Shown: positions 36,614-44,575 of the stretch, piece by piece | Numbering within the stretch: position 1 is the first letter of the stretch | How the letters are laid out: the number at the start of each line of letters is the position of its first letter | NCBI RefSeq assembly: GCF_011022235.1 | Contig: NZ_JAAIYP010000007.1 | Coordinates: 62,001-126,000 of the forward strand | Length of the DNA stretch: 64,000 nucleotides | Direction: 5' to 3' | Source of the DNA: Magnetospirillum aberrantis SpK | GTDB taxonomy: Bacteria > Pseudomonadota > Alphaproteobacteria > Rhodospirillales > Magnetospirillaceae | The notes under the pieces: model-generated | The model's database searches: none | What the model was told of the DNA's origin: nothing | Seen by the model: the letters and a program-made list of their open reading frames with translations, nothing else | Made by a program: the position numbers and the translations under genes

Positions 36614-37270
36614 ATGTCCGTCCATCACCTTGGCGAATTCGGCGACTTCTCCCTGACCGTGGTGGTCACCAGCCCGCCGTGGTACGAAAACGCCTACATC
36701 GTCCGGCACCGCGCCAGCGGCCAGTTGGTGGTGGTGGACCCCGGCGGCGACGCGGAACGGATCCTGGCCGCCGTCTCCGCCGAGAACGGCACGCCGGTCG
36801 CCATCTGGCTGACCCACGGCCACCCAGACCATCTGGGAGCCGCCGGTGCGATCGAGGACGCGCTGGACATCGACACCATCGCCCACCAGGACGAATTGCC
36901 GGTGATCGCCGCCGCCGGCGACCTGGCCCGATCCTTCACCGGCGAAAGCATGAGCGGGCCACGCCGGGTCCGCACTTTCGCCGACGAAAGCCCCTTGACC
37001 CTGGGCGGCGCGGAAGTTGCGGTCACCCACACGCCGGGCCACACGCCGGGCGGGGTGTGCTTTGATTTCGGCGGCTTCGCGTTGACTGGGGACACCTTGT
37101 TCCGCCAGGGCGTCGGCCGCACCGACCTGCCCGGCGGCAGCGAGGAGAAATTGTGGCAATCCATCCCGCGTTTCCTGGGACGGGTGAGCGACGACACGGT
37201 GCTGTTTTCCGGCCATGGCCCGGAATGGCGGGCGGCGGATGCCCGACGCTGGTGGAAATTCATGGTCTAA
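36614..37270 (+). CDS. Metallo-beta-lactamase-fold hydrolase (glyoxalase II-like)
   Basis: The 218-residue protein keeps the full MBL metal-binding set: THGHPDH (H68, H70, D72, H73), a downstream His in THTPGHTPGG, the bridging Asp in FALTGDTLF and a last His in LFSGHG. The N-terminus ENAYIVRHRASGQLVVVDPGG is typical of the glyoxalase II-like branch that hydrolyses thioesters such as S-lactoylglutathione. The exact substrate is unknown. Start at ATG 36614; upstream open frame overlaps the divergent gene's promoter. Two consecutive hairpins and a T-run follow the stop. Confidence 0.85.
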   Translation: MSVHHLGEFGDFSLTVVVTSPPWYENAYIVRHRASGQLVVVDPGGDAERILAAVSAENGTPVAIWLTHGHPDHLGAAGAIEDALDIDTIAHQDELPVIAAAGDLARSFTGESMSGPRRVRTFADESPLTLGGAEVAVTHTPGHTPGGVCFDFGGFALTGDTLFRQGVGRTDLPGGSEEKLWQSIPRFLGRVSDDTVLFSGHGPEWRAADARRWWKFMV

Positions 37271-37278
37271 TCCAAATC

Positions 37279-37331
37279 GCGTTGATCTGAACCGATCAAC
37301 GCCGCCGCCCTCAAGCGCCGGGCGGGTTTTT
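37279..37331 (+). terminator. Tandem hairpins with T-run after the MBL gene
   Basis: A first hairpin GCGTTGATC/GATCAACGC (37279-37302, 6-nt loop) is followed at once by CCGCCC/GGGCGG (37305-37325) and GTTTTT. The second has the form of a rho-independent terminator for the plus-strand gene. Confidence 0.7.
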
Positions 37332-37381
37332 CCAAAACCCTTGGCTCCCGCCGCATTGGCGGCGCGGGCGCCTTGCGCCCG

Positions 37382-37408
37382 ACCAAGTCTCGCCCATCGA
37401 GACTTGGT
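37382..37408. terminator. 11-bp inverted repeat downstream of the membrane-anchored hypothetical
   Basis: ACCAAGTCTCG and CGAGACTTGGT flank a 5-nt loop. It lies just after the proposed stop of the minus-strand gene, so it may end that transcript, although no T-run is present. Confidence 0.45.
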
Positions 37409-37437
37409 GTAAGCTTGGAGGGAAACGGGAGCGGACA

Positions 37438-38299
37438 CTATTTTTTTCGCGCCTTGCCCCCAGCTCTTGAGCTCCACCACCCCCAGCCCCTGCGGTACCT
37501 GGGCGGCAGCGATGTCCAGGTCGTCGCCGGTCACCGGAATACGCATTGTGCCGGCCGGCAACGACAAGTCGATGGTGCGCCGCGTGGAATCGTCCATGCG
37601 CGGCACCGGCCGGATCATGCCGATGGTCGAGCGCAACAACCGGGCCCGCGTCGGGTCGGCGGCGACGATCATCACCCGCTTCAACACCGTCTGGGCCGTT
37701 GCCAGCGTCAAGACGGCAATGGCACGCGGCGGCATGTCCTCTTCGACCGAGGCCAAGGCGACCACGCGACGGCGTTCCCCCTCGGCGGTGAAGGTGGCGG
37801 GCGGCGCCTCCCAATCGTAAAGCCATTGCCCGCTGGACAGGGCATAGACGCCGCGGCGGTTGGAATGTTCGACCACCAAGGTACCGTCCTCGCCAAACGC
37901 CGCCGAACGGCCCGGCGCGATGATTGTGTAAAGCGAGGGCCCCCGCACGTCCTCGATCCCGTCCAGGGGCCACACGTCCAGACGCACCCGCCCCTCGCCG
38001 GGACGCGAAGCGAAGACGTCGGCGTTGGTCACCTCGAGGCGCAGCAGCAGACGGCGCGGGCGCGGGTCGCCCGGCATGACCACATGCATGGTCTGAAAGG
38101 AAACGTTGATCATGCGGCCGTCAAGCCGCCCGTCCCGTTCGCGCACCCCAAACACCGACTCGCCCGACAAGGCGCTGAAGGCGTTGTTCTTGGCAATCCA
38201 GGCAACGGTGCCGATTCCGGCCATCAGCAAAGGCGAACTGACCGCCATGACGAAGGCGGCGAAGGCGATGCCGATCAGGAACGTCCAAACGAAACGCAT
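37438..38299 (-). CDS. Membrane-anchored hypothetical protein, C-terminus disputed at an A7 run
   Basis: I do not recognise a family. The N-terminus is a signal anchor (MRFVWTFLIGIAFAAFVMAVSSPLLMAG). The rest is a beta-rich extracytoplasmic domain (ISLIKE segments such as MRIPVTGDDLDIAAAQVPQGLGVVELKSWGQGAKK). In the printed frame there is no stop until 36518, but the extra 300 residues only mirror the MBL gene on the other strand and are implausible. At the A7 run (plus-strand T7 at 37441-37447) a six-A reading would give GCG-AAA-AAA-TAG, ending the protein at KK with the stop at 37438-37440. I take that as the true end, by frameshift, slippage or sequence error. Confidence 0.6.
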
Positions 38300-38405
38300 G
38301 CTGGTCCATCGATTTGCGCAAAGGCTACGGCCATCGCGCAGGCCCCCAATCCCTGCGGACGAACCTTACGCGCAACACGGGGGCGGAGCAACCGCCGAAC
38401 CTTTC

Positions 38406-39578
38406 CTACATTTCCATACCCGTCTTGAAGAACTGGTCGGCCAACCGGCCCTGAATGTATTTGACCCCCAGGGTTCTGGCGAATGGGAAAGCCTTTGGCG
38501 AATCGCACCGCGACAAGATCAACTCGCAGTTTTCGGCCAGGCCGGACTTGCCGCGCACCAGAATGGCGATCTCGTCGTGGCTGGCCGCCAAAAGGTCGTT
38601 GTGCCAGATCACCTTGACGAAGTCCGGCGCCAGCCGCTTGAGATGCAGAACCTCGAAATCCCGCCATTCCAGGCCATCGATACACAGCCGCAGACCCTTT
38701 TTACGCACAAGCTCCTTCACGTCTTTGACCAGCGAGAAGTTCTGCACCAGGTCCGTTTTGTGAATCTCCAGCACGATCTTGCCCGCCAGCTTGGTCGGCA
38801 AGGCGTCGTAGAACTCGGCGAAATCCTTGGACAGGATGGTCGACAGGCTGACGTTGACGCTGAACGCCTTGTGGCGGTATTCGCCGATTTCCTTGGCCAG
38901 GGTGCGCAAGGTGGCGCGGTCGTAATCGCCGGCCAAGGCGTGGAACAGCCACGGGTTGCCGCCCAAGGAGACGTCGGGCAGGAACTGCGCCTCGATCTGG
39001 CGGCTGGCCATGTAGAATTCCAGGAATTCGATGGACGGCACCTTGGCGCCGATGAAATAGACCGGCTGGTTGAAGATGCAGTGGCGCAAGTCGGTGGTGC
39101 GCAGCTTGTCCGACAGGAAGGTCAGATGCTCGGGCGCCATGGGACGCTTGAGCGCGCCAGCCTCGTTGTCGTTCTGACCGCCAGACAAGATGCCCTTGAA
39201 GGCGGCGAACACCAGGTCCAGTTCCTTGACCGCGTCGGCCACCTTGTAGAAGGCATATTCGTTATAGGGGTTACGGGCACTCACCGGTTCATCGCAAAAC
39301 AGCTTCTCGACCCGCGAACACACCCCCAGGACCTCGGACACCGGTATGTGGGAATAGGCGACGAACAGGTCGGAATTGCTGGCTTGGTACACCTGGCAAT
39401 AGGGGCTGCGTTCGAAGCTTTTCTTGATGAAATGCTTGGCCCGCTCGACCCGGTGCGAAACGTCGCGGTGAGGCGGCGCCATGGACACGCAGAAATGAAT
39501 CAGCCGCTTGCCCAACGGATTTTTCTTGACCACATGAAGTTCGTGCAGGAACGCACGTTCGGCTTCCGTCACGCGCAT
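38406..39578 (-). CDS. Degenerate EAL-domain protein
   Basis: The 390-residue protein starts at an ATG behind AAGGAA. From about residue 150 it follows the EAL-domain layout (CIFNQPVYFIGAKVPSIEFLEFYMASR, HKAFSVNVSLSTILSKDFAEF, KIVLEIHKTD, LRLCIDGLEWRDFEVLHLKRLAPDFVKV). The catalytic features of c-di-GMP phosphodiesterases are absent: no EAL/EVL triplet, EITE is EIHK, and DDFGTG is replaced by DGLEWRD. It is probably a non-catalytic signalling or scaffold protein. The first 150 residues match nothing I know. It is the second gene after the bacteriohemerythrin, 60 nt apart on the same strand, so both probably act in one O2- or redox-linked circuit. Confidence 0.75.
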   Translation of the reverse strand: MRVTEAERAFLHELHVVKKNPLGKRLIHFCVSMAPPHRDVSHRVERAKHFIKKSFERSPYCQVYQASNSDLFVAYSHIPVSEVLGVCSRVEKLFCDEPVSARNPYNEYAFYKVADAVKELDLVFAAFKGILSGGQNDNEAGALKRPMAPEHLTFLSDKLRTTDLRHCIFNQPVYFIGAKVPSIEFLEFYMASRQIEAQFLPDVSLGGNPWLFHALAGDYDRATLRTLAKEIGEYRHKAFSVNVSLSTILSKDFAEFYDALPTKLAGKIVLEIHKTDLVQNFSLVKDVKELVRKKGLRLCIDGLEWRDFEVLHLKRLAPDFVKVIWHNDLLAASHDEIAILVRGKSGLAENCELILSRCDSPKAFPFARTLGVKYIQGRLADQFFKTGMEM

Positions 39579-39638
39579 GGTGAAGGTTCCTTGTAAAATC
39601 GCTATGTCGGGACGGCCGCCGCCGCCGAAAAAAAGGGA

Positions 39639-40040
39639 TCAGGCAGCCTTGCTGGCGATGAAGGCCGCATATTCCCGATCCGAGCCCAGGATGTGCCCCA
39701 ACAGCCAATCAAGGACAAAAGCGCGGACCCTGATCGCCACCTTGTGCACGTCGCCGCTGTGGGCCTGGGCCTGAAGGTGTTTGACCTCGGCGGCGAACTG
39801 CACATGCTTGGCCGAATGCGCGTCGATGTCGGGATAGTCCCAGGCCCGCATCAACGCTTCTTCATGGGCGAAGTGGTAATCGATATAGCCCCCCAGCGCG
39901 GTGATGACGTCGGCCAGACAGTCGCCCGCCCGGTCGTTGTCGATGTTCACCGTCAACTGGTTCAACAAGGCGAACAGGATCAGATGCTGGGCATCCATTT
40001 CCTCGTTGCCGATCTTGTACTCGTCTTCCCACACCAGCAT
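39639..40040 (-). CDS. Bacteriohemerythrin
   Basis: The small protein (133 residues from the ATG at 40040, which has a G-run at a suitable distance; the ATG at 40046 is an alternative) has the complete hemerythrin di-iron ligand set: MDAQH, HFAHEE, HSAKH and HILGSD. It binds O2 reversibly at a non-haem di-iron site, for oxygen sensing, storage or delivery in microaerobic bacteria. The next gene downstream encodes the degenerate EAL protein. About 255 bp upstream separate it from the divergent protease-like gene. Confidence 0.88.
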   Translation of the reverse strand: MLVWEDEYKIGNEEMDAQHLILFALLNQLTVNIDNDRAGDCLADVITALGGYIDYHFAHEEALMRAWDYPDIDAHSAKHVQFAAEVKHLQAQAHSGDVHKVAIRVRAFVLDWLLGHILGSDREYAAFIASKAA

Positions 40041-40301
40041 GTCCATCCCCCCCAGGAGCACATAAGGCCACCGCGCCCAAAAAATGGCGGATGGCCTGTG
40101 CGCAAAACACTACCGAATGGTTAATGACCGAATCAAGCGCAGAATGCACTCCTTCCCCGGTCCATGCCTTTGACATAGCCGCCCGATGGTGCCATCCGCA
40201 GCCCGCCGCCGCAACGTATTCTTATGGTTGTTGTGGCACTCGCCCCAGTTGTAGTATATCCTTCCCTGAAAGCGCGACACCGCGAAAAGGAACGGGTTTC
40301 G

Positions 40302-40775
40302 TTGATTCATCTGATCTGCCTTGGCAACCCCCTGCATGCAGACGACGGCTTCGGTGCCGCCATGGTTCACCGTCTGGCAGCCATGACTTGGCCCGAGACT
40401 GTTCGCGTCCTGGACGGCACGGCCAGGATCAGCCCGGTCACCTTGTTCGAAAATTGCCACCACGCCGTGGTGATCGAGTCCTTGCCGCGCCGGCTTGGCA
40501 CACCGGGAGAGATTCTGCGCCTGGATGGCGCCGGCTATCGTGGACACCCGCCCGACCAGTTCAACGGCGGCACCGCCGCCGTGCTGGCCGCGGTGCGTCG
40601 CCAACCATCCGGTGGTCCGTCGATCGAAGTGATGGGACCGGTGGTGGCCAGCCGCCTGCCGTTCGCGCCAGGGCTGACGCCACTGGTCATGGCCGCCGCC
40701 CACAGCCTGACCGTCCGTCTGGCCCAGGAATTCGGTGGCGTCCGTCCACCGATGCGCAAGCGGCTTCGGGCCTGA
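40302..40775 (+). CDS. Hydrogenase-maturation-protease-like protein
   Basis: The protein of about 157 residues opens with LIHLICLGNPLHADDGFGAAMVHRL, matching GNxLxxDDGxG of the HyaD/HupD/HycI endopeptidases that trim [NiFe]-hydrogenase large subunits. The first metal-binding acidic residue is in DDGFG. The expected second Asp region is less clear (VLDGTARISPVTLFENCHHAVVIESL), which may mean a relaxed or non-hydrogenase substrate. No ATG fits well; the TTG at 40302 behind AAAAGGA is my choice, and an ATG at 40224 gives an unlikely leader. No hydrogenase genes are adjacent. Confidence 0.65.
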   Translation: MIHLICLGNPLHADDGFGAAMVHRLAAMTWPETVRVLDGTARISPVTLFENCHHAVVIESLPRRLGTPGEILRLDGAGYRGHPPDQFNGGTAAVLAAVRRQPSGGPSIEVMGPVVASRLPFAPGLTPLVMAAAHSLTVRLAQEFGGVRPPMRKRLRA

Positions 40776-40780
40776 GGCCC

Positions 40781-40830
40781 CCTGCACTGATCCATTCAGA
40801 TCGTACACGGACCATCTGAATGGATCAGTG
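40781..40830. terminator. Perfect 19-bp inverted repeat
   Basis: TGCACTGATCCATTCAGAT and its exact complement flank a 12-nt spacer just after the protease-like gene. No T-run follows. It lies between convergent genes and could act as a bidirectional terminator. The length and perfection also fit a small mobile repeat (REP/MITE-like) or an operator. Confidence 0.55.
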
Positions 40831-40907
40831 CACAATTCGTTGATTGCGTGGGCCGATTCGCCAAACTGAAGGTTCAGGCCCCAGAACCTTCCGTCAGGAT
40901 CGGACCA

Positions 40908-41375
40908 CTAGCCCTGACGGGCCATGGCGTCCAAGGCCCCTTGCAGGATGTAGGCGGCGGCCATCTTGTCCACCACCTCGGCCCGACGCGCCCGACTGGC
41001 GTCGGCCTCCAGCAAGGTGCGGGTCACCGCCGCCGTGGACAGCCTTTCGTCCCACAGCGCCAGGGGAAGGTCGCGCAATCCCAGCAAATTGCGGGCGAAA
41101 GCTCGGGTGGACTGGCACCGCGATCCCTCGGTTCCGTCCATCTCGACCGGCAGGCCAAGCACCAAGCCACCGACCTCGTGCTTGTCCATGATGGCGAACA
41201 GCGCCTCGACATCCTTGGTGAACTTGGTGCGGCGGATGGTATCGAACGGCGTGGCGATGGAGCGCAGCACGTCGGACAGCGCCAGACCGATGGTCTTGGT
41301 GCCCAGGTCGAGCCCCATGACGCGGGCATGGCGCGGCAACGCGGTGGGCAGTTCGGCAATGGAAAAAATCGGCAT
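40908..41375 (-). CDS. ruvX: RuvX/YqgF-family pre-16S rRNA nuclease
   Basis: The 155-residue protein has the RNase H-like YqgF fold: RVMGLDLGTKTIGLALSD with the first catalytic Asp, GLVLGLPVEMDG, LALWDERLSTA and DKMAAAYILQGALD. The family processes the 5' end of 16S rRNA, and some members have been called Holliday junction resolvases. Start chosen at ATG 41375 (MPIFSIAELP); an ATG at 41393 is possible. A hairpin CCGTCAGG/CCTGACGG overlaps the stop and probably ends the transcript. Confidence 0.88.
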   Translation of the reverse strand: MPIFSIAELPTALPRHARVMGLDLGTKTIGLALSDVLRSIATPFDTIRRTKFTKDVEALFAIMDKHEVGGLVLGLPVEMDGTEGSRCQSTRAFARNLLGLRDLPLALWDERLSTAAVTRTLLEADASRARRAEVVDKMAAAYILQGALDAMARQG

Positions 41376-41426
41376 GGCGGCAAGGTGCGGCATGACGCCG
41401 ACGCGCGCAAGCGTTACCTTGATGCC

Positions 41427-41549
41427 ATGCCGTTCCGACTGTTTCTGGCCCTGATGCTTGCCGTCCCCCTTGCCGCCTGCGGCGCCTGCGAAGGCCACGG
41501 CAGCAATTGGGGCAGTTCGGCACGCTGTTCGCTCAGCGTGCCGTGGTAG
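41427..41549 (+). CDS. Small lipoprotein, 40 residues
   Basis: An ATG at 41427 opens MPFRLFLALMLAVPLAACGACEGHGSNW..., a textbook lipoprotein signal (lipobox LAAC, Cys18) followed by only about 23 residues, including a second Cys. The reading frame ends one base before the stop of the convergent cowN gene. The ribosome-binding site is weak. It is divergent from ruvX. A real but tiny lipoprotein seems more likely than chance because the signal is complete, but I know of no family. Confidence 0.5.
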   Translation: MPFRLFLALMLAVPLAACGACEGHGSNWGSSARCSLSVPW

Positions 41550-41550
41550 C

Positions 41551-41847
41551 TCAGCAGCACTCGTCTTCCAGGCGGCGCAGGGCTTCCAGCCCCTCTTCGT
41601 CGCCGTGTTCCTCGAACAATTCCTCGATGTAATAGGTATGGCTGCACGCCAGGCACAGTTCGTCGGCCTTGCGCGCTCCCACCTTTCCGGCTTCGGACAG
41701 CCGCACCTTGAAGCGTTCCCACAGCGCGTTGCTCTTGGCCGGGTCGGCGATCAGCGCCAGCACGTGCTCCACCACGATCTTGGCGTTCCCTTCGCAGTCG
41801 ATGCCGCTATAGGTGATGTAACGATCGGTCTTCACGTCGATAGTCAT
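41551..41847 (-). CDS. cowN: N2-fixation sustaining protein CowN
   Basis: The 98-residue protein matches CowN over its length: DRYITYSGIDCEGNAKIVVEHVLALI, DPAKSNALWERFKVRL, ADELCLACSHTYYIEELFEEHGDEEGLEALRRLEDECC. In Rhodospirillum rubrum CowN allows nitrogenase-dependent growth when carbon monoxide is present, by protecting nitrogenase from CO inhibition. Its presence implies a diazotroph. It starts behind GGAAAAG and lies 128 nt downstream of an RcoM-like CO-sensing regulator gene on the same strand. Confidence 0.9.
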   Translation of the reverse strand: MTIDVKTDRYITYSGIDCEGNAKIVVEHVLALIADPAKSNALWERFKVRLSEAGKVGARKADELCLACSHTYYIEELFEEHGDEEGLEALRRLEDECC

Positions 41848-41975
41848 CTTTTCCAGGTTCCCTTGGTGGCGTCACCAAAGTCGCCGGAACCTGCACGAAC
41901 GGCAACATGGGATGCACCAACGGTCACCTGCGCACACAAACCCACAAAGAAAGTACGTGAATGGCAAAAGCCCGC

Positions 41976-42662
41976 CTAAAGCGCCAGCCGGCGGCGCACC
42001 AGTTCCACCCGTGCGCGGCTGACCGGCACCCGCGCCCGGCCGGTCATGATGATCGCCCAGTGGCCGTCGCCACGCTCGATGGCCTCGGCGTGACGCAGGT
42101 TGACGATGTAGGAACGGTGCACGCGCAAGAACCCGGCGGGATCAAGGCGCCGCACCAGTTCGGCGAACGACAATTGGCAAAACCGCTGGCCGTCGGCGGT
42201 ATGGACACGGGTGTAATGCCCTTCCGCTTCGAGGTACATCACCGAGGCCACGTCGATCAGGGTGACCCCTGCCCGGCTGCCCACCGGCAGCTTGACCAGC
42301 ACGTCGTCGGAAGCGGGGGCACCGCTTTGACCGAAATTCTCGGGCAAATGGAACACCAGGCACCAGCCGGGACCGTTCACGGTCTCAAGAGTGGTCACGC
42401 GCGAAATCAGCGCCCCCATGGGCAGGGTCATGGCCATGCCCACCGGCTCGTCCGGGCGGGCGCTGGCGGCGTCCAGCATCCATTGCACCTTGGCCCGCGC
42501 CGCCTCGGGGTGGATGGACAGCAGCTCGCGGCCCAGGATGGGACCGGCCACCGGTTCCAGCAGGCGGCGGGCCAGCGGGTTGGCCGCCACCACCGTTCGA
42601 TCGGAATCGACCTGCAACACCCCCACCGGCGAGCGTTGCAGCCGGTACTCGAAGCTGCTCAT
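41976..42662 (-). CDS. RcoM-like CO-responsive transcription regulator (PAS-LytTR)
   Basis: The 228-residue protein has an N-terminal PAS domain (residues about 1-105: FEYRLQRSPVGVLQVDSDRTVVAANPLARRLL) and a C-terminal LytTR DNA-binding domain (about 118-226: VTLIDVASVMYLEAEGHYTRVHTADGQ, FLRVHRSYIVNL). This is the architecture of RcoM haem CO sensors. SIHPEAARAKVQWML aligns with the segment of Burkholderia RcoM holding the haem His, giving His51, and PVGMAM supplies the Met ligand candidate (Met76 or Met78). No cysteine occurs between them, where RcoM has its ferric-state thiolate ligand. Start at ATG 42662 behind GGGGAAGG. Adjacent cowN is the likely target. Confidence 0.8.
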   Translation of the reverse strand: MSSFEYRLQRSPVGVLQVDSDRTVVAANPLARRLLEPVAGPILGRELLSIHPEAARAKVQWMLDAASARPDEPVGMAMTLPMGALISRVTTLETVNGPGWCLVFHLPENFGQSGAPASDDVLVKLPVGSRAGVTLIDVASVMYLEAEGHYTRVHTADGQRFCQLSFAELVRRLDPAGFLRVHRSYIVNLRHAEAIERGDGHWAIIMTGRARVPVSRARVELVRRRLAL

Positions 42663-42761
42663 GGCCTTCCCCGGTTGCGGATGGATTAGACGGATGCTAA
42701 CGTCCGCCCACGCTGAAAATAGCAAGTTTTCTTGCAGATTGTCCCAGAGGAACCACACCGC

Positions 42762-43061
42762 ATGTCGCTGGACAGAACCACCGTGCGCAACATCGCCGAA
42801 CTGGCCCGTATCGAGGTTCGCGATGACGAACTCGACCATCTGGCCGGTGAACTTTCCGGCATCCTGACCTTCGTCGAGCAATTGGCCGAGGTGAACACCG
42901 ACGGCATCGCCCCCATGGCCAGCGTCGCCGACATCACCTTGCCCATGCGCCAAGACGTGATCAACGACGGCGGCTACGCCGAAGCGGTGCTGGCCAACGC
43001 CCCCGACGCCGTGCGCGAGGACGAAGGCGGCTTCTTCACCGTGCCGAAGGTGGTGGAATAA
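42762..43061 (+). CDS. gatC: Aspartyl/glutamyl-tRNA amidotransferase subunit C
   Basis: GatC (99 residues) is the small scaffold subunit of the GatCAB amidotransferase, which converts Glu-tRNA(Gln) and/or Asp-tRNA(Asn) to the amide forms. The sequence is typical: [49 protein letters not shown] and a final [13 protein letters not shown]. The ATG at 42762 follows AGAGGA. Its stop shares one base with the gatA start, so gatC-gatA-gatB form one operon. A short hairpin (GCAAG/CTTGC) lies about 30 nt upstream of the start. Confidence 0.96.
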   Translation: MSLDRTTVRNIAELARIEVRDDELDHLAGELSGILTFVEQLAEVNTDGIAPMASVADITLPMRQDVINDGGYAEAVLANAPDAVREDEGGFFTVPKVVE

Positions 43062-44575
43062 TGACAAAGCTGACCAACCTTACCATCGCCGACGCCCTGA
43101 CCGGGCTGTCCAAGGGCGACTTCTCCGCCGTCGAGCTGACCAGCGCCCATCTGGACGCCATGGCGGCCAAGCGGAGCCTGAACGCCTACATCACCGAGAC
43201 GCCCGAGCTGGCGCTGGAACAGGCCAAGGAATCCGACGCCCGCCGCGCCGCCGGCCGTGCCGGCGCGCTGGACGGCATCCCGCTGGGCATCAAGGATTTG
43301 TTCGCCACCAAGGACGTGCTGACCACCGCCGCCAGCCACATTCTGGACGGCTTCAAGCCACAGTACGAATCCACCGTCAGCCAGAAGCTGAAGGATGCCG
43401 GCTCGGTCATGCTGGGCAAGCTGAACCTGGACGAATTCGCCATGGGGTCGTCCAACACCACCAGCTATCACGGCAACGTCGTCAACCCGTGGAAAAGCAA
43501 GAGCGACCCGGCCAAGCAACTGGTTCCCGGCGGCTCGTCGGGCGGGTCGGGCGCGGCCGTCGCCGCACGCATCGCCATGGGCGCCACCGGCACCGACACC
43601 GGCGGTTCGATCCGCCAGCCCGCCGCCTTTTGCGGCGTCACCGGCATCAAGCCGACCTATGGCCGTTGCTCGCGCTGGGGCATCGTCGCCTTCGCCAGTT
43701 CGCTGGATCAGGCCGGTCCCATGGCCCGCACGGTCAAGGATTGCGCGTTGATGCTGAACGTCATGGCCGGGCACGACCCCAAGGACAGCACCTCGGCCCC
43801 CATCGCCGTGCCCGATTTCGCCGCCGCGCTGACCGGCGACATCCGCGGGCTCAAGGTGGGCATTCCCAAGGAATACCGCCCCGACGGCCTGTCGGACGAG
43901 GTCAACAAGGTGTGGGAACAGGGCATCGAATGGCTGAAGGCCGCCGGCGCCACCCCGGTCGAGATCACCCTGCCGCACACCAAGTACGCGCTGCCGACCT
44001 ATTACATCGTCGCCCCGGCCGAGGCGTCGTCGAACCTTGCCCGCTATGACGGCGTGCGCTTCGGCCTTCGGGTCAAGGGCGATTCGCTTGACGACATGTA
44101 CAAGAAGACCCGCGCCGCCGGTTTCGGCGCCGAGGTTCGCCGCCGCATCATGATCGGCACCTACGTCCTGTCGGCCGGCTATTACGACGCCTATTACACC
44201 AAGGCGCAGAAGGTCCGCCGCCTGATCGCCGAGGATTTCAAGAAGGCGTTCGAGACCGTCGACGTCATCCTGACGCCCACCGCGCCGTCGGCGGCGTTCG
44301 GCATCGGCGACAACACCGACGATCCGGTCACCATGTGGCTGAACGACGTGTTCACCATCCCGACCTCGCTGGCCGGCCTGCCCGGCCTCAGCCTGCCCGC
44401 CGGCCTTTCCGCCGACGGCTTGCCGATGGGCCTGCAACTGATCGGCCGTCCGTTCGACGAGGAAACCGTGTTCAAGGTGGCCGGCGTGATGGAATCCGCC
44501 GCCGGCTTCACCGCCACTCCGGCCGGCGTGGCCGGCAACGAAACTAATGCGGGCTCCGCCCGCGGGGGTGTGTGA
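43061..44575 (+). CDS. gatA: Glutamyl-tRNA(Gln) amidotransferase subunit A
   Basis: GatA (504 residues, a little longer than usual because of a C-terminal extension) is the amidase subunit that releases ammonia from glutamine. The amidase signature is complete: [14 protein letters not shown] holds the catalytic Lys, and [45 protein letters not shown] holds the cis-Ser and nucleophile Ser. It overlaps gatC by one base and gatB by one to four bases. Confidence 0.96.
   Translation: MTKLTNLTIADALTGLSKGDFSAVELTSAHLDAMAAKRSLNAYITETPELALEQAKESDARRAAGRAGALDGIPLGIKDLFATKDVLTTAASHILDGFKPQYESTVSQKLKDAGSVMLGKLNLDEFAMGSSNTTSYHGNVVNPWKSKSDPAKQLVPGGSSGGSGAAVAARIAMGATGTDTGGSIRQPAAFCGVTGIKPTYGRCSRWGIVAFASSLDQAGPMARTVKDCALMLNVMAGHDPKDSTSAPIAVPDFAAALTGDIRGLKVGIPKEYRPDGLSDEVNKVWEQGIEWLKAAGATPVEITLPHTKYALPTYYIVAPAEASSNLARYDGVRFGLRVKGDSLDDMYKKTRAAGFGAEVRRRIMIGTYVLSAGYYDAYYTKAQKVRRLIAEDFKKAFETVDVILTPTAPSAAFGIGDNTDDPVTMWLNDVFTIPTSLAGLPGLSLPAGLSADGLPMGLQLIGRPFDEETVFKVAGVMESAAGFTATPAGVAGNETNAGSARGGV

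Noticed and set aside
36518-37437. C-terminal continuation of the membrane-anchored hypothetical through the MBL gene
   Set aside because: The residues are simply the antisense of the MBL gene and a terminator; a stop appears at once if one A of the A7 run is dropped.
40234-40252. Sigma-54 promoter-like TGGCAC upstream of the protease-like gene
   Set aside because: No GC element lies at the required -12 distance; the following CCAGTTG is out of register.
41848-41975. NifA or sigma-54 site upstream of cowN
   Set aside because: No TGT-N10-ACA is present, and TGGTGC...TTGC has three extra bases between the -24 and -12 elements.
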